From Lactobacillus kullabergensis (GTDB lineage Bacteria; Bacillota; Bacilli; Lactobacillales; Lactobacillaceae): a stretch of 64,000 bases of DNA. The position numbers and the translations under genes were made by a program. This document shows positions 35,933-47,397 of this stretch, piece by piece. Within the stretch, counting starts at the first letter, position 1. Each line of letters starts with the position of its first letter. The stretch is taken from NCBI RefSeq assembly GCF_000967195.1, contig NZ_KQ033871.1, positions 1,175,828 through 1,239,827 on the forward strand, written 5' to 3'. Under the pieces are notes generated by a model. That model saw only the letters and a program-made list of their open reading frames with translations, made no database searches and was not told the DNA's origin.

Positions 35933-36970
35933 ATGAATACTTTAAAAAAGATTACGTTAGATACACTAAATGGCTTATCAACAGGTATAGTTGTAGCTTT
36001 AATTCCTGGAGCCTTAATTAATCAGTTGGTAAAAGCACTCTTGCCAAGCATGCCACAATTAAGCTTTATTTTAGCTTTGACCACCTTTGCTTCGGCATTA
36101 TTGCCAGCAATCAGTGCCGTCTGTGTTGGTATGACTGGTAAATTAACACCCATCCAAACTTCATCTATTGCCTTAGCGGCAACAGCTGGAGCTGGTAACT
36201 TTGTGATGAACAAAGGCAAGGTTGCGGTTATGGGCAGTGGTGACGTTATTAATACGGCCATTACTATTATGATAGCTTACGGCTTAGTTTTGTTTTTTGG
36301 TAAGAAATTGAAAGCATACACAATTCTATTAGTTCCATTACTTGTTCTGCTAATAGCTGGAGGAATTGGCTGTCTTACCCGCATCCCTGTTGGCCAATTA
36401 ACTAGTTTGATCGGTGTCGGAGTTGAAAAATTGACGGCATTGCAGCCAATTATTATGGGTATGCTGATGGGAATAGTATTTGGGTTACTTATCGTTTCCC
36501 CTATTTCTTCAGTCGGTATTGCCACCGCGATAAGCATTTCTGGCATAGCTTCCGGTTCTGCCAATTTAGGTATCACAGCCGTTGCTTTCTCTTTAGCTGT
36601 TTTCGGTTGGAAATCAAATAGTTTTGGTACATCAATTGCCCACTTCTTAGGTTCTCCTAAAATGCAAATGGCTAATCTAATGACTAATCCCAAATTACTT
36701 ATCCCGCTTTTAATTAATGCCGGTATAATGGGTGCCTTAGGCGCAGTATTTCAAATTCAGGGTACACCAATGAGTGCAGGATTTGGCTTTTCAGGTTTAA
36801 TTGGCCCTATTGCCGCCATGGCAAATCGCCCAGCGAATTTGGTTAATATTATATTAATTGCTGTTCTTTTCTTCGTGTTACCTATTGCATTAGGCATCGC
36901 AATGAATTACCTTTTTAATAACAAAGTTCATCTTTTCACTAGTAAAGACTTTGAACTGGATTTCAGTTAG
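35933..36970 (+). CDS. EIIC-like membrane transporter (PTS_EIIC_2 family)
   Basis: 345 aa, almost entirely hydrophobic, with about 8-10 membrane segments. Family-like stretches include GIVVALIPGALINQLV, PIQTSSIALAATAGAG, LLIVSPISSVGIA and IQGTPMSAGFGFSGLIGP. It matches the stand-alone membrane family usually labelled PTS sugar transporter subunit IIC. No IIA or IIB gene is nearby, so PTS function and sugar substrate are doubtful. GGGAGAG lies about 5 nt before the ATG. The leader peptide and attenuator upstream suggest the substrate or its role relates to aromatic amino acids or their precursors. No terminator follows directly. Confidence 0.82.
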   Translation: MNTLKKITLDTLNGLSTGIVVALIPGALINQLVKALLPSMPQLSFILALTTFASALLPAISAVCVGMTGKLTPIQTSSIALAATAGAGNFVMNKGKVAVMGSGDVINTAITIMIAYGLVLFFGKKLKAYTILLVPLLVLLIAGGIGCLTRIPVGQLTSLIGVGVEKLTALQPIIMGMLMGIVFGLLIVSPISSVGIATAISISGIASGSANLGITAVAFSLAVFGWKSNSFGTSIAHFLGSPKMQMANLMTNPKLLIPLLINAGIMGALGAVFQIQGTPMSAGFGFSGLIGPIAAMANRPANLVNIILIAVLFFVLPIALGIAMNYLFNNKVHLFTSKDFELDFS

Positions 36971-37007
36971 TTTAAAGTACTCTACTCTTCTGGTTTATCA
37001 GTCTTAT

Positions 37008-37016
37008 TGCTATAAT
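37008..37016 (+). promoter_or_regulatory. Extended -10 promoter of the ArsC/Spx-like gene
   Basis: TGC followed by a perfect TATAAT (37011-37016); no strong -35. It lies 22 nt before the ATG. Confidence 0.55.
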
Positions 37017-37038
37017 TGAAGTAAAGGAGAGTATGAAT

Positions 37039-37395
37039 ATGATAAAATTCTATGGTTACAAGCGTTGCTCTACTTCAAGGGCTGCTCAAAAATGGCTGAC
37101 GGAGCACAATGTTGAGTTCGATTTTCAAGATTTGGTCGAAGAACCGCCAAAAAAAGAAGATCTAGTAGAATGGCTGAGCCAGCATCAAGATCGCGGCTTA
37201 AAATATTTTTTTAACACTCACGGTCAAGACTATCGCAAATTACACCTTAAAGATCAAATTGCAGATATGTCAATTGCAGATGCCGCTGACATGATGTCCA
37301 AAAATGGAAAACTAATAAAAAGGCCTCTGGTTGTTGAAGGTAAAAAACTGACCTGCGGTTTTAATGAAAAAATTTACGAAAAAGTTTGGTTATAA
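37039..37395 (+). CDS. ArsC/Spx-family thioredoxin-fold protein
   Basis: 118 aa with the N-terminal redox motif YKRCSTSRAA (Cys-x-x-Ser), DFQDLVEEPP and the C-terminal KRPLVVEGKKLTCGF. This pattern is shared by arsenate reductase-like and Spx/MgsR-like proteins. The CxxS motif and lack of arsenic genes argue against a true arsenate reductase. An in-frame ATG two codons upstream is too close to the SD (AAGGAG). The ATG at 37039 has 9-nt spacing. It has its own promoter and terminator. Confidence 0.85.
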   Translation: MIKFYGYKRCSTSRAAQKWLTEHNVEFDFQDLVEEPPKKEDLVEWLSQHQDRGLKYFFNTHGQDYRKLHLKDQIADMSIADAADMMSKNGKLIKRPLVVEGKKLTCGFNEKIYEKVWL

Positions 37396-37409
37396 ATTTA
37401 ATATTTAAA

Positions 37410-37442
37410 AAGGAGGTATTGAAAACAGTACCTTCTTTTTTA
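37410..37442 (+). terminator. Intrinsic terminator of the ArsC/Spx-like gene
   Basis: 9-bp stem AAGGAGGTA/TACCTTCTT (one wobble), 10-nt loop, T-run. Confidence 0.85.
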
Positions 37443-37500
37443 TTAATCAGCTTTCTAATATCATTGTTAACAGGTAAAATAATACAAAAAGGAGAATTTT

Positions 37501-39900
37501 ATGAAGTATAACCAATACGCTTATGTGGAAACTGATTACAAAACAGAAGTTAAAGAATTATTGCAAATTAAATTTTTGCCAATAGATTATGAAAAACGCT
37601 CTTTTTCCAATCTTTTAGGAGAGCTGATCGCAAATGCAGTGGCAGTGATTAGCCCCCGCGACGAAAGTGCTCGCAAAGCAAAATTAGCTGAGTTTGCAGT
37701 TTCAAGTGTCCAGCCTCTTAATGCTTTTTTAGATACCAATCCCGAGGAAATTGCTTCTAATCAATTTTATAATGTTGCATTGCAGCTTCTTGGCTATCAT
37801 GTTGGCTACGATTATCAGCTAAATGACCCTTTGGCTTTTATGAAAAAGCAGGCATTACCTTATATTGAGAAAATTAATGACAAGCAGTCTCTTATTCAAG
37901 CTTTCTATCGTTTGCTTAATACGCGCGCTAAAAATGGACAACTGTTAATAGACGTCATGGCTGGTCAAGGCTATTTTTACAATAGAAAAACGGAATTTGC
38001 GCAGAATAAGTTTCTCTTTTTTAATGGTAAAAGTATGCCTGTTTTTGATACCAGCAAGATAATCCGTGAAGTTGTTTATGTTGAAAGTGATTTGGACACA
38101 GACGGTGATGGCAAAAGTGACCTTTTGCAAACGACAATATTTCGTCCAATTGAAAGCGAAACCTTACCGGTTCCCGCTCTTTACACTGCCAGCCCCTATT
38201 TTGGCGGCATCATTGATAACGAAAAGCGCAACCACAACGTAGATGAAAATTTGACTGATGCGACTGAGTGGACTAACCCACAATATCAGGCTTCTGCAAT
38301 TGTTAAAGCCAAAAAGCCTCTGGATAGTGAAAGCTCATACAAACCGGTAGAACAGGCTGTCGGCAAATCTTCTTACGGTTTGAACGAATATATGCTAGCT
38401 CGTGGCTTTGCCAGTGTGTTTGCTGGTGCTATCGGAACACGGGGCAGTGATGGTCTTAGAATTACTGGTGCTCCAGAAGAAACCGAAAGTGCCAAGGAAA
38501 TAATTGAATGGCTACACGGAGATCGCGTTGCTTATACTGATAGAACAAGGCAGCACGAAACCAAAGCAACTTGGTGTAATAAAAAAATTGGGATGACTGG
38601 TCGTTCCTATTTAGGCACTTTGCAAATAGCCATTGCTACTACGGGTGTACCTGGCCTAAAAACAGTTATTTCTGAGGCTGCCATTTCTTCCTGGTATGAT
38701 TATTACCGTGAACATGGCTTGGTAATTGCACCAGAAGATTGCCAAGGTGAAGATCTGGATATGCTTGCAGAAACTTGTCAATCGAACTTGTGGGATGCTG
38801 GAGATTATTTAAAAATTAAACCTAAGTTTGACGAAATGCAGAAGATTTTATTAGAAAAGGCCGATCGCAAGACTGGTCAGTATTCAGATTTCTGGGAAAA
38901 ACGCAACTATCGCCATCATACTGATAATATTAAATGTTCCTGGATTAGCGTCCATGGCTTAAATGATTGGAACGTTAAGCCTAAGAATGTCTATAAAATT
39001 TGGCAAAAAGTCAAAAACCTTCCTGTTGCCCACCATCTTTTTTTGCATCAAGGGCCGCACTATAATATGAATAATTTGGTTTCAATTGATTTTACTGACC
39101 TAATGAACTTATGGCTGGTTCATGAACTCTTGGGCATTGAAAATAACGCCTATAATCAGTGGCCAACTGTGCTTATTCAAGATAACCTAAAAGCAGATCA
39201 GTGGCACAAAGAAAAGGATTGGAGTAATGACATTGGTAGCGAAACTGTTTATTTCCCTACTTCCAATAATGAGTTAATAAAAGATACTTGCAGCAAGCAA
39301 AAACTTACTTTTACTGATGTAGGCGGAACTGAATTTAAAAAGGCAAAAATTTCTGACAATGACTGGCAATACCAATTTATTTGTGGTGAAGAAAAATGGG
39401 CAAAAGCCAGTTTACGTTTTACCACCGATGAATTTATTCATCCAGTAACAATTGTGGGACGACCGGAAATACGGCTGAGTGTTTCATCCAGCCTTAACAA
39501 AGGACAGATTTCCGTTGCTTTAGTAGAAATTGCTGATCGCAAGCGTTTGACTCCTACCCCCAAAATTTTAATGCCTGGTGGACAAGAACTGGGCTTCCAT
39601 TTTCAACTTGACTCTTTACAAGAATTTATGCCTGACAAACTAACTCACGCCAAATTGATTACCAAGGCGCACATGAATCTGCAGAATTATGCAGATATGA
39701 AAAAGCCAAGTAGTATTAAAGCCGGTGAGTTTTATGACTTGCAGTTTAAATTACAACCAACTTATTACACAATGCCGGCAGGAAGCAAGCTTTGCTTAAT
39801 TATTTATTCAACTGACCAGGGAATGACGAAAAGACCTCTTGAAAATACAGATTACACAATCGATCTATCTAAAACCGCCATTAAATTTAGCACTAAATAA
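37501..39900 (+). CDS. pepX: Xaa-Pro dipeptidyl-peptidase PepX
   Basis: Serine peptidase (S15) that removes X-Pro dipeptides; central to use of casein-like peptides by lactic acid bacteria. The 799-aa length is typical. The nucleophile is the Ser near residue 368 in [10 protein letters not shown]. The catalytic Asp (GLNDWNVKP) and His ([10 protein letters not shown]) follow. An N-terminal helical domain of about 190 residues and a C-terminal jelly-roll complete the fold. AAAAGGAG lies 6 nt before the ATG. It is monocistronic, with a strong terminator after it. Confidence 0.97.
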   Translation: MKYNQYAYVETDYKTEVKELLQIKFLPIDYEKRSFSNLLGELIANAVAVISPRDESARKAKLAEFAVSSVQPLNAFLDTNPEEIASNQFYNVALQLLGYHVGYDYQLNDPLAFMKKQALPYIEKINDKQSLIQAFYRLLNTRAKNGQLLIDVMAGQGYFYNRKTEFAQNKFLFFNGKSMPVFDTSKIIREVVYVESDLDTDGDGKSDLLQTTIFRPIESETLPVPALYTASPYFGGIIDNEKRNHNVDENLTDATEWTNPQYQASAIVKAKKPLDSESSYKPVEQAVGKSSYGLNEYMLARGFASVFAGAIGTRGSDGLRITGAPEETESAKEIIEWLHGDRVAYTDRTRQHETKATWCNKKIGMTGRSYLGTLQIAIATTGVPGLKTVISEAAISSWYDYYREHGLVIAPEDCQGEDLDMLAETCQSNLWDAGDYLKIKPKFDEMQKILLEKADRKTGQYSDFWEKRNYRHHTDNIKCSWISVHGLNDWNVKPKNVYKIWQKVKNLPVAHHLFLHQGPHYNMNNLVSIDFTDLMNLWLVHELLGIENNAYNQWPTVLIQDNLKADQWHKEKDWSNDIGSETVYFPTSNNELIKDTCSKQKLTFTDVGGTEFKKAKISDNDWQYQFICGEEKWAKASLRFTTDEFIHPVTIVGRPEIRLSVSSSLNKGQISVALVEIADRKRLTPTPKILMPGGQELGFHFQLDSLQEFMPDKLTHAKLITKAHMNLQNYADMKKPSSIKAGEFYDLQFKLQPTYYTMPAGSKLCLIIYSTDQGMTKRPLENTDYTIDLSKTAIKFSTK

Positions 39901-39945
39901 CTTGGATTTTATATATATCGGTACCTCTCAAGGTGGAACATAAAA

Positions 39946-39984
39946 ATGACCCCCAAATTTATCCTAATTTGGGGGTCATATCAT
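39946..39984. terminator. Bidirectional terminator between pepX and carB
   Basis: Perfect 14-bp stem ATGACCCCCAAATT/AATTTGGGGGTCAT with a 6-nt loop. T-rich tracts flank it on both strands, so it ends both converging transcripts. Confidence 0.92.
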
Positions 39985-40023
39985 TTTTAACACAGTTGCT
40001 TTTTAAAATTAAATTAAAAAATT

Positions 40024-43000
40024 CTATTTTATGTTTATTGTAGCAAACGACCTGTTTTCTAATGCAGTTAGCAATGCACGTGCAGTATCCAAACTGGTAA
40101 TTAGCGGAATGTTTTGCTGAATAGCTGTTTGACGAATGACAAAGCCGTCAGAAGTTTTAGCCAAATCATGTCCCATAGTGTTGATTACCAAGTCGATTTT
40201 GCCGTCTTTTAATTCATTTAGAATGTTTGTGTCAGTATCTTCATGAATTTTATCCACTAAAGCAATATGCAAATGATTTTGTTTTAAAAAGCTCGCTGTA
40301 CCACTGGTAGCAAAAATCCTATAGCCAATTTGGGCGAATCTTTTGGCAATGGGCAAAATTTCTTGTTTATCACGATCTTCGATTGTCAATAAAATATTGC
40401 CGCTGTCAGGGATCTGCATGTTTGCACCTGAAAAGGCCTTGTAAAGTGCCTTAGGAAAACTCAAATCACTACCCATAACTTCACCAGTTGACTTCATTTC
40501 TGGCCCTAAGTAGCTGTCAACATCAGAAAGCTTGCTAAATGAAAATACTGGGGCTTTAACACTAATCATTTTAGTTTCTGGTGCCAGGCCATCATCATAA
40601 CCCTGCTTTTGTAAACTTTCACCCATAATTACTCTTGTTGCTACTTGCGCCATTTCAATAGACGTAATTTTACTTAAGAATGGTACAGTACGACTAGCAC
40701 GAGGATTGACCTCAATAATATAAATTTCACCATCGCGCTCAATTAACTGCAAATTCATTATTCCGCGACAATTAAGCTTTAATGCTAACTTCTTTGTGAT
40801 GTCAGCTATTTTTTGTTTAATTGCAGGAGAAAAAGTTTGAGCGGGATAAACTGCCATTGAATCTCCTGAGTGAACTCCGGCATGCTCAATATGTTCCATT
40901 ATTCCGGGAATTAGCACTCTTTTACCATCACAGATGGCATCAACATCACACTCACGCCCATCAAGATAATCATCAACTAAAATAGGATGACTGCTGGCGA
41001 TATCCACGTGATTTTGCAAGTAGTCTTCAAGTTCTGGCTGATTATAAACAATTTCCATGGCTTTTCCACCCAAAACATAACTCGGTCTGACTAAAACCGG
41101 ATACCCCAACTTGTCTGCTGCTTTGATAACACCATCATGTGTAGTAGTCGTAATTCCTTGCGGTTGCTTTAAGCCCAATTCTTTTACTACTTGATCAAAT
41201 AATTCGCGATCTTCAGCCCGATTGAGGTCTTCTACACTGGTACCTAAAATCTTGACACCATGTTTTTCTAGGCCAGCAGCTAAATTAATTGAAGTTTGGC
41301 CTCCAAACTGAATAATGACGCCTTCAGGTTGTTCCAGATCACAAATATTCAACACATCTTCTAAGGTTAGTGGCTCAAAGTATAATTTATCTGACACCGA
41401 AAAGTCGGTTGAAACGGTTTCAGGATTCGAATTAATGACAATAGCTTCATAACCCATCTTTTGTAGTGCTTTGACGCAATGTACAGTGGCGTAGTCAAAT
41501 TCCACACCTTGACCAATCCTGATAGGTCCTGAACCAACAACTAAAACTGATTTTTTACTATTCTTCCGACTCTCATTTTCGGTATCGTAAGTAGAATAGA
41601 AATAAGGAGTTTGTGAGATAAATTCTCCAGCACAAGTATCTACCATTTTATAAACCGGCACTAAATGGTTCTGCTTGCGCAGATCTCGCACTTGGTCTTC
41701 ATCCTCATGCCATAAATTGGCGATAGTATGGTCACTAAAGCCGTATTTCTTAGCATTTTTGAGCACAGCCAGATCAATTGGATTAGCCGCAATAGTTTTT
41801 TCTAAATCAACAATATGCTTAACAATATCTAGAAAATAGAAATTAATTTTGGTTAATTCATGTAAGTCTGACATTGCATAGTCTCTGCGAAAAGCCTCCG
41901 CTAAATAAAAGAGACGATCATCTTGAGCTTTAACCAGTTTATTTTCCAGTTCTTCATCACTTGCATCATGAGCTTCAGCTGAATAAAAGTCTTTTTGGTC
42001 AATTTCCAAAGAGCGAACAGCTTTTTGAAAGGCTTCTTCAGCTGTTCTGCCTATAGCCATGACTTCTCCAGTCGCTTTCATTTGTGTGCCAAGTTCACGA
42101 TTTGCTTTGGCAAATTTATCAAAGGGCCAGCGTGGTATTTTGCAAACAACATAATCCAGAGCTGGTTCAAATTCGGCAAATGTAGTGCCTGTTACCGGAT
42201 TTTTAATTTCATCTAAAGTCAGACCCACAGCGATTTTAGCAGCCATCTTAGCAATGGGGTAACCCGTGGCCTTTGAAGCCAAGGCAGAAGAACGGGAAAC
42301 ACGCGGATTAACCTCAATGACATCGTAATTAAAACTATTCGGATCTAGGGCTAACTGAACGTTGCAGCCACCTTCAATTTTTAACGCCCGAATAAGTTTT
42401 AAAGAACAGTCGCGCAACATCTGATATTCTTTATCAGATAATGTCTGAGACGGTGAAAAAACAATTGAATCTCCCGTATGGATACCGACAGGATCAAAGT
42501 TCTCCATACAGCAGACAATCATGGCATTATCGTCATGATCTCTCATGACTTCAAATTCAATTTCTTTATATCCTGCAATTGAACGCTCAATTAAGCATTC
42601 GGTAACTGGTGACAATTCCAAACCGTTTTTAGCAATTTTAGCTAGTTCATCCCTGTCATTACAAATACCGCCGCCGGTTCCACCCATAGTGAAAGCTGGA
42701 CGCACGATTATGGGATAACCAATCTTATCTCCAAAATCTAATGCTTCTTGCACTGTCTTAACACTAGTTGATGGTGGCACAGGCTCCCCTAATTTTTGAC
42801 AGAGCTCTTTAAACTTTTCTCTGTCTTCTGCCTGTTCAATTGAATCAAGCTTTGTTCCCAATAATTCGATGTTCAGTTCATCTAAAATACCACTTTTAGC
42901 TAATGATAAGGCCATATTCAAACCCACTTGACCACCTAAAGTTGGCAAAATTGCATCAGGAAATTCCTTACGGATAATACGCGATACAGATTCCACAGTT

Positions 43001-43206
43001 AACGGTTCAATATAAACCTTATCAGCTATTGAAGTATCGGTCATAATTGTTGCAGGATTAGAATTGACCAGCACCACTTCATAGCCTTCTTCACGCAGTG
43101 CAAGGCATGCTTGCGTGCCCGAATAATCAAATTCTGCCGCTTGGCCAATAATAATTGGGCCTGAACCAATTACCATTATTTTTTTAATATCAGTTCTTTT
43201 AGGCAT
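40024..43206 (-). CDS. carB: Carbamoyl-phosphate synthase large subunit
   Basis: Makes carbamoyl phosphate from ammonia (delivered by CarA), bicarbonate and two ATP. The 1060 aa contain two repeated ATP-grasp halves ([17 protein letters not shown] near residue 15 and [16 protein letters not shown] near 560). A C-terminal MGS-like regulatory domain (residues about 930-1060) follows. The ATG at 43206 overlaps the carA stop by 8 nt. A longer frame would need a TTG nine codons upstream with no support. It is the last gene of the pyrR-pyrB-pyrC-carA-carB operon; no separate arginine-linked copy is seen. Confidence 0.97.
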   Translation of the reverse strand: MPKRTDIKKIMVIGSGPIIIGQAAEFDYSGTQACLALREEGYEVVLVNSNPATIMTDTSIADKVYIEPLTVESVSRIIRKEFPDAILPTLGGQVGLNMALSLAKSGILDELNIELLGTKLDSIEQAEDREKFKELCQKLGEPVPPSTSVKTVQEALDFGDKIGYPIIVRPAFTMGGTGGGICNDRDELAKIAKNGLELSPVTECLIERSIAGYKEIEFEVMRDHDDNAMIVCCMENFDPVGIHTGDSIVFSPSQTLSDKEYQMLRDCSLKLIRALKIEGGCNVQLALDPNSFNYDVIEVNPRVSRSSALASKATGYPIAKMAAKIAVGLTLDEIKNPVTGTTFAEFEPALDYVVCKIPRWPFDKFAKANRELGTQMKATGEVMAIGRTAEEAFQKAVRSLEIDQKDFYSAEAHDASDEELENKLVKAQDDRLFYLAEAFRRDYAMSDLHELTKINFYFLDIVKHIVDLEKTIAANPIDLAVLKNAKKYGFSDHTIANLWHEDEDQVRDLRKQNHLVPVYKMVDTCAGEFISQTPYFYSTYDTENESRKNSKKSVLVVGSGPIRIGQGVEFDYATVHCVKALQKMGYEAIVINSNPETVSTDFSVSDKLYFEPLTLEDVLNICDLEQPEGVIIQFGGQTSINLAAGLEKHGVKILGTSVEDLNRAEDRELFDQVVKELGLKQPQGITTTTHDGVIKAADKLGYPVLVRPSYVLGGKAMEIVYNQPELEDYLQNHVDIASSHPILVDDYLDGRECDVDAICDGKRVLIPGIMEHIEHAGVHSGDSMAVYPAQTFSPAIKQKIADITKKLALKLNCRGIMNLQLIERDGEIYIIEVNPRASRTVPFLSKITSIEMAQVATRVIMGESLQKQGYDDGLAPETKMISVKAPVFSFSKLSDVDSYLGPEMKSTGEVMGSDLSFPKALYKAFSGANMQIPDSGNILLTIEDRDKQEILPIAKRFAQIGYRIFATSGTASFLKQNHLHIALVDKIHEDTDTNILNELKDGKIDLVINTMGHDLAKTSDGFVIRQTAIQQNIPLITSLDTARALLTALENRSFATINIK

Positions 43207-44284
43207 GATTTTCAACGTCCTTTCTTTGGTCAATCATTTGCATAAAGTAATCAAAGATGCCTTCTTCATCGTGCGGGCCCGGTGTACTATCAGGATGAAA
43301 TTGCACGGAAAAAGCAGGATATTTCTTATGCCGCAAACCTTCTACAGTCCCATCATTAACTTCAACATGTGTAATCATTAAATTATCAGAATCAATTGAA
43401 TCCCGACTAACAGCATAGCCATGATTTTGAGAAGTAAACCCAATGTTACTTGTGGCAATTTCACGTACAGGGTGATTAAATCCGCGATGACCAAATTTCA
43501 TTTTGTAAGTTTTTGCACCATTAGCCAGAGCAAAAACCTGGTGACCCATGCAAATTCCCATTAGTGGGATCTGCTTTTCCACTTCTTGAACCATTTTAAC
43601 GGCGCCTTTCATTTCTAGAGGATCTCCAGGTCCATTAGAGAGCAAAACGCCGTCCGGATGAAGAGATAAAATTTTTTCAGCTGATGTAGTATAAGGCAAA
43701 ACGATACAGTTGCAATCTCGTTGGCTTAATTCACGCAAGATGCTGTTTTTTAAGCCAAAATCGACTACAACAATATTGCGCTTTGAGCCTGGTACAGGAT
43801 AAGATTTTGTAGTCGCAACTCTCTTAACTACGCCCTTTGAAAGCTGACTTGCTTTTAACTGCTCTGCAATTTCGGCAGCTTTCTCCCTAGAATCACAAAT
43901 TTGACCCTTCATTGTGCCGTGGGCGCGTAATTTTTTAACCAATTTTCTGGTATCTATTCCTTGAATACCAGGCACATCTAATCCCTTTAAAAAATCTGGT
44001 AAAGTAGTTTGCATGCGCCAATTATCAGGATGACGTGCCACTTCATGGCAAATCACTCCTTTTATGCCTGGTTCGAGTGACTCATAATCTGCCAGTGTGA
44101 TCCCATAATTGCCAATTAATGGGTTAGTAAAAACTAAAATTTGATCTGCATATGATTGATCTGTAATAGCCTCTTGATAACCTGTCATTCCGGTGGTGAA
44201 GACTACTTCGCCTTTAGTGGTTTGGCTTCCACCAAAGCCTTCGCCAGCATATACACTGCCATCTTCTAAAATTAAATATCTCAT
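43199..44284 (-). CDS. carA: Carbamoyl-phosphate synthase small subunit (glutaminase)
   Basis: Releases ammonia from glutamine for CarB. The 361-aa length is typical. The N-terminal domain starts [19 protein letters not shown]. The C-terminal class I amidotransferase has the nucleophile Cys in [11 protein letters not shown], and His/Glu in [18 protein letters not shown]. It overlaps pyrC by 4 nt and carB by 8 nt. Confidence 0.97.
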   Translation of the reverse strand: MRYLILEDGSVYAGEGFGGSQTTKGEVVFTTGMTGYQEAITDQSYADQILVFTNPLIGNYGITLADYESLEPGIKGVICHEVARHPDNWRMQTTLPDFLKGLDVPGIQGIDTRKLVKKLRAHGTMKGQICDSREKAAEIAEQLKASQLSKGVVKRVATTKSYPVPGSKRNIVVVDFGLKNSILRELSQRDCNCIVLPYTTSAEKILSLHPDGVLLSNGPGDPLEMKGAVKMVQEVEKQIPLMGICMGHQVFALANGAKTYKMKFGHRGFNHPVREIATSNIGFTSQNHGYAVSRDSIDSDNLMITHVEVNDGTVEGLRHKKYPAFSVQFHPDSTPGPHDEEGIFDYFMQMIDQRKDVENHA

Positions 44285-45558
44285 TTACTTTCCTCACTTT
44301 GAAAAACAATCTGGCCGTCAACCATTGTTAAAACTGTTTGACCGTAAACTGCATCATTATTAAAAGGAGTATTTTTCCCTTTAGACTTAAAATTAGCTGC
44401 ATTAATAGCTTCTTTTTTATGAAGATCGAAAATTGCAATATCTGCCGGTTGACCTAAAGCTATTTTTCCAGCTTTTGTTAATCCAAAAGCTGTGGCGGGA
44501 GCCAAAGTGAGCCAATTTATTAACTGCTCCAGAGTAAAAATACCAGTTTTAACAAATTTAGTGTAAAGTTCGCAAAAAGCCGTTTCACTGCCAACAATAC
44601 CAAATGCAGCCTCAGCAAAACCATTTTGTTTATCACTTGCAGTATGAGGTGCATGATCAGTAGCTATCATGTCAATTGTGCCATCAAGCAATCCAGCTAT
44701 AAGTGCTTCTTGATCTGCTTTGGTTCTCAAAGGCGGATTCATTTTAAAGTTAGCATTATCACTAATAATATTTTCTTCTCCTAATAGAAGATGATGAGGA
44801 GCAACTTCGCAGGTAACATTAATACCTTTGCTTTTAGCAATTCTGATCAATTCAACACTTTTTTTAGTAGAAACATGGCAAACATGGTAATGAACGCCAG
44901 TCTTTTGCGCCAATAATAAATCTCGGGCAATTTGAGTAGTTTCAGCTAATTCAGTAATCGGAGCTAAATTAAATTCACTTGCTTTTCTACCTTCATTTAT
45001 CACGCCTTGATTGAACAACGAATCATCTTGAGCATGTTCGGCAATAATTAAATTATTAGCTTGTGCCTTTTGCATTGCCAGATACATCGTGTGCGCATTC
45101 TGCACACCTTTGCCATCATTGCTCAGTGCAACGCAGCCAGCTTTTTTTAGAGCGGCATAATCAGGAATTTCATTAGTATCTTCATTAACTGTAATTGGTG
45201 CATATTGCAAAACATGAATTAAACCATTTTCACAGTTGTTTTTCACCATTTTACCCATCAGCTTTGGCGTATTGGGTACCGGTACTACATTCGGCATTGC
45301 GCAAACAGTAGTGAAACCACCATGTGCTGCTGCCAGCGAACCGGTTCTGACATTTTCTTTATCAGTTTGTCCAGGATCTCTGTAATGAACATGTACATCA
45401 ACAAGTCCTGGGCTTACTAATTGATTTTTAGCATCAATTATATTTTCTGCTTTTAAACCAATACCAATTGCAGAAATTAGGCCATTTTTAATTAAAAGGT
45501 CACCATGTACTATTTCTCCATCAGTATAAATATAGCCATTTTTAATCACAGTTGTCAT
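44281..45558 (-). CDS. pyrC: Dihydroorotase
   Basis: Cyclises carbamoyl aspartate to dihydroorotate. The 425-aa type I enzyme has the zinc motif DVHVHYRDPG near residue 58, metal-binding His in EHAQDD and CHVS, and the catalytic Asp in ATDHAPH. The true start is ATG 45558, which shares one base with the pyrB stop (TGATG). AGGGGG lies about 10 nt ahead. Confidence 0.96.
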   Translation of the reverse strand: MTTVIKNGYIYTDGEIVHGDLLIKNGLISAIGIGLKAENIIDAKNQLVSPGLVDVHVHYRDPGQTDKENVRTGSLAAAHGGFTTVCAMPNVVPVPNTPKLMGKMVKNNCENGLIHVLQYAPITVNEDTNEIPDYAALKKAGCVALSNDGKGVQNAHTMYLAMQKAQANNLIIAEHAQDDSLFNQGVINEGRKASEFNLAPITELAETTQIARDLLLAQKTGVHYHVCHVSTKKSVELIRIAKSKGINVTCEVAPHHLLLGEENIISDNANFKMNPPLRTKADQEALIAGLLDGTIDMIATDHAPHTASDKQNGFAEAAFGIVGSETAFCELYTKFVKTGIFTLEQLINWLTLAPATAFGLTKAGKIALGQPADIAIFDLHKKEAINAANFKSKGKNTPFNNDAVYGQTVLTMVDGQIVFQSEESK

Positions 45559-46514
45559 CAAGACAATCCCCCTAATTTGCGACCACGCATAACTGCTTCA
45601 ATCATTGCCATTCTCATAAAAACGCCATTTTCCATTTGCCTTACAAACCGACACTTTGGAGCTTCAACTAAGTCACCGCTAAGTTCAACATCATGATTAA
45701 TGGGACCTGGGTGCATGATAATAGCATCATCTTTCATTTGCTCATACCTTTTTTGATTAATACCAAATTTTTCATGGTAGCTTTTGGCGTCAAAATTTGC
45801 TTCGTTAGGATCACCTGCGTGTCGTTCATGCTGCACTCTTAACAACATCATCACGTCCATTTGATTTATCAAGTCATCAATGGGCTTATATTCACCATAC
45901 TTATCGTATTGTTTGTCATACCAATAATCAGGACCAGAGAAATAAACCTTGGCTCCCAGTCTGGTCAAAAGTTCCATATTACTTTTAGCAACTCGCGAAT
46001 TAGTAATATCTCCTACGATAGCTACTTTAAGACCCTTAAAATGGCCAAAATGCTCATGAATTGTCATCATGTCAAGCATACATTGTGATGGGTGCTGACC
46101 GCTACCATCTCCTGCATTGATGACACCAATATCAAGATGTTGGTTTTGTTTGGGATGTATCAGTTGGTTATAGTATTCATTTTCAGTATGCCTGATAACT
46201 TCAAGATCAATCCCAAGAGCTGCCATAATAAGCGAAGTATCATAAAGCGTTTCCCCTTTTTTAGTTGAACTGTGAGCAGGGTCAAATGGTATTACGCTTA
46301 ATCCTAATTTTCTTTCTGCCATTTCAAAACTCGTGTGAGTTCTGCTAGAATTTTCAAAAAACATGTTTGTGACAAAAACTGGGTTTGTTAGGTGTGGACG
46401 GGCACCACCTTTTTTAAAGAACTCTGCTCTTTCAATAAGCGCCATTACTTCTTCAACTGTTAAGTTTTCGACACTTACAAATGATTTTAGGGTAACCAGA
46501 TTAATATTTTTCAT
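45558..46514 (-). CDS. pyrB: Aspartate carbamoyltransferase
   Basis: Catalytic subunit joining carbamoyl phosphate and aspartate. The 318-aa length is normal. The substrate motifs are [20 protein letters not shown] and [11 protein letters not shown], plus LLRVQHERH. It is the first gene after a PyrR-type attenuator. No regulatory pyrI is present, as expected in Firmicutes. Confidence 0.97.
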   Translation of the reverse strand: MKNINLVTLKSFVSVENLTVEEVMALIERAEFFKKGGARPHLTNPVFVTNMFFENSSRTHTSFEMAERKLGLSVIPFDPAHSSTKKGETLYDTSLIMAALGIDLEVIRHTENEYYNQLIHPKQNQHLDIGVINAGDGSGQHPSQCMLDMMTIHEHFGHFKGLKVAIVGDITNSRVAKSNMELLTRLGAKVYFSGPDYWYDKQYDKYGEYKPIDDLINQMDVMMLLRVQHERHAGDPNEANFDAKSYHEKFGINQKRYEQMKDDAIIMHPGPINHDVELSGDLVEAPKCRFVRQMENGVFMRMAMIEAVMRGRKLGGLS

Positions 46515-46528
46515 TTTTACTCTCTTCC

Positions 46529-46636
46529 AAAAAAATAAACCTAAAGCTTTTCAGCTCCAGGTTTAGCAAAAGGGTTTTTAGTATAGTTAGAGACTCAATA
46601 AAATGAACTCAAACCCTTCTGACCCTCTCTGGAGCC
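46529..46636 (-). promoter_or_regulatory. PyrR-dependent attenuator before pyrB
   Basis: The minus strand has the PyrR site GCTCCAGAGAGGGT (near 46623-46636), matching the ARUCCNGNGAGGYU consensus at most positions. GAAGGGTTT (46611-46619) can pair with AAACCCTTT (46569-46577) as antiterminator. A terminator hairpin with arms around AAACCT/AGGTTT and a run of seven T follows (46529-46565). UMP-bound PyrR should favour termination before pyrB. Confidence 0.85.
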
Positions 46637-46659
46637 AATTAAACGGTTGAATTAATTTT

Positions 46660-47202
46660 TTATTGTGGCAATGGTTTTAATTCCACATTGTCTTTATTAT
46701 CAATTTCTTCTACATGAACAGCTATCTCTTCATGTGATGAAGTTGGAATGTTTTTACCAACAAAATCTGCTCGAATTGGAAGTTCGCGATGACCACGGTC
46801 AACCAAAGCAGCAACGGCAATTGAACTAGGTCTGCCTTTATCCATTAAAGCATCCATTGCCGCTCTGATTGTTCTACCAGTAAAAATCACATCGTCTACT
46901 AATATCACGTGTTTATTGCTAATTTCAACACCAAGTTCACTCGAATTAACAACGGGATCTAATTTTAATGTTGCATCATGACGATCATCACGATATAAGG
47001 TAATATCAAGTTGGCCAAGTGGAACATCAACACCTTCAAGCTTCTGAATACGATCATGAATGCGTTGAGCTAAATATACACCACGAGTTTTTATTCCTAC
47101 CAGAACCAAATTCTCCGTGCCCTTATTTCGTTCAATGATTTCATAAGTAATTCTTGTCAACGCTCTTTTCATTGCTGAGGCGTCCCAAATTTCTTTTGTC
47201 AT
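46660..47202 (-). CDS. pyrR: Bifunctional pyr operon regulator / uracil phosphoribosyltransferase PyrR
   Basis: RNA-binding attenuation protein with weak UPRT activity. The 180-aa length is normal. The PRPP motif is [17 protein letters not shown]. It is the promoter-proximal gene of the pyr operon, flanked on both sides by PyrR-site attenuators, so it controls its own synthesis. Confidence 0.97.
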   Translation of the reverse strand: MTKEIWDASAMKRALTRITYEIIERNKGTENLVLVGIKTRGVYLAQRIHDRIQKLEGVDVPLGQLDITLYRDDRHDATLKLDPVVNSSELGVEISNKHVILVDDVIFTGRTIRAAMDALMDKGRPSSIAVAALVDRGHRELPIRADFVGKNIPTSSHEEIAVHVEEIDNKDNVELKPLPQ

Positions 47203-47230
47203 TTTTTTCTCCTATAGTACATTGCCCATG

Positions 47231-47314
47231 AAAAAAGCACTTAATCTATTTGAGACTAAATGCTTTGTAAAAGTCAATACTTAATTGAGCTTTCCTTGCT
47301 AGCCTCACGGGACT
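47231..47314 (-). promoter_or_regulatory. PyrR-dependent attenuator before pyrR
   Basis: The minus strand holds AGTCCCGTGAGGCT (47301-47314), a full match to the PyrR binding consensus. A terminator with a 13-bp stem follows (AAGCATTTAGTCT/AGATTAAGTGCTT, two wobbles) and a T-run ending near 47231. Confidence 0.88.
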
Positions 47315-47336
47315 AATTTTAAAGGACATCTGTTTA

Positions 47337-47365
47337 AATATACTGTTTCAAATTCAAATTGTCAA
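47337..47365 (-). promoter_or_regulatory. Predicted pyr operon promoter
   Basis: Minus strand: consensus -35 TTGACA (47360-47365), 17-nt spacer, -10 TATATT (47337-47342). It drives pyrR-pyrB-pyrC-carA-carB. Confidence 0.82.
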
Positions 47366-47397
47366 TAGTAAAGTTGGATATTGCTGATGTTAGTTTT

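Noticed and set aside
37408-37444. AAGGAGGTA as an SD for a gene after the ArsC/Spx-like gene
   Set aside because: It is one arm of the terminator stem and no ORF starts after it.
39921-39984. T-box-like string AAGGTGGAAC followed by a C-rich terminator
   Set aside because: It lies only about 30 nt after pepX, with no room for the specifier stem, and the genes on both sides converge on it. It is better explained as a bidirectional terminator.
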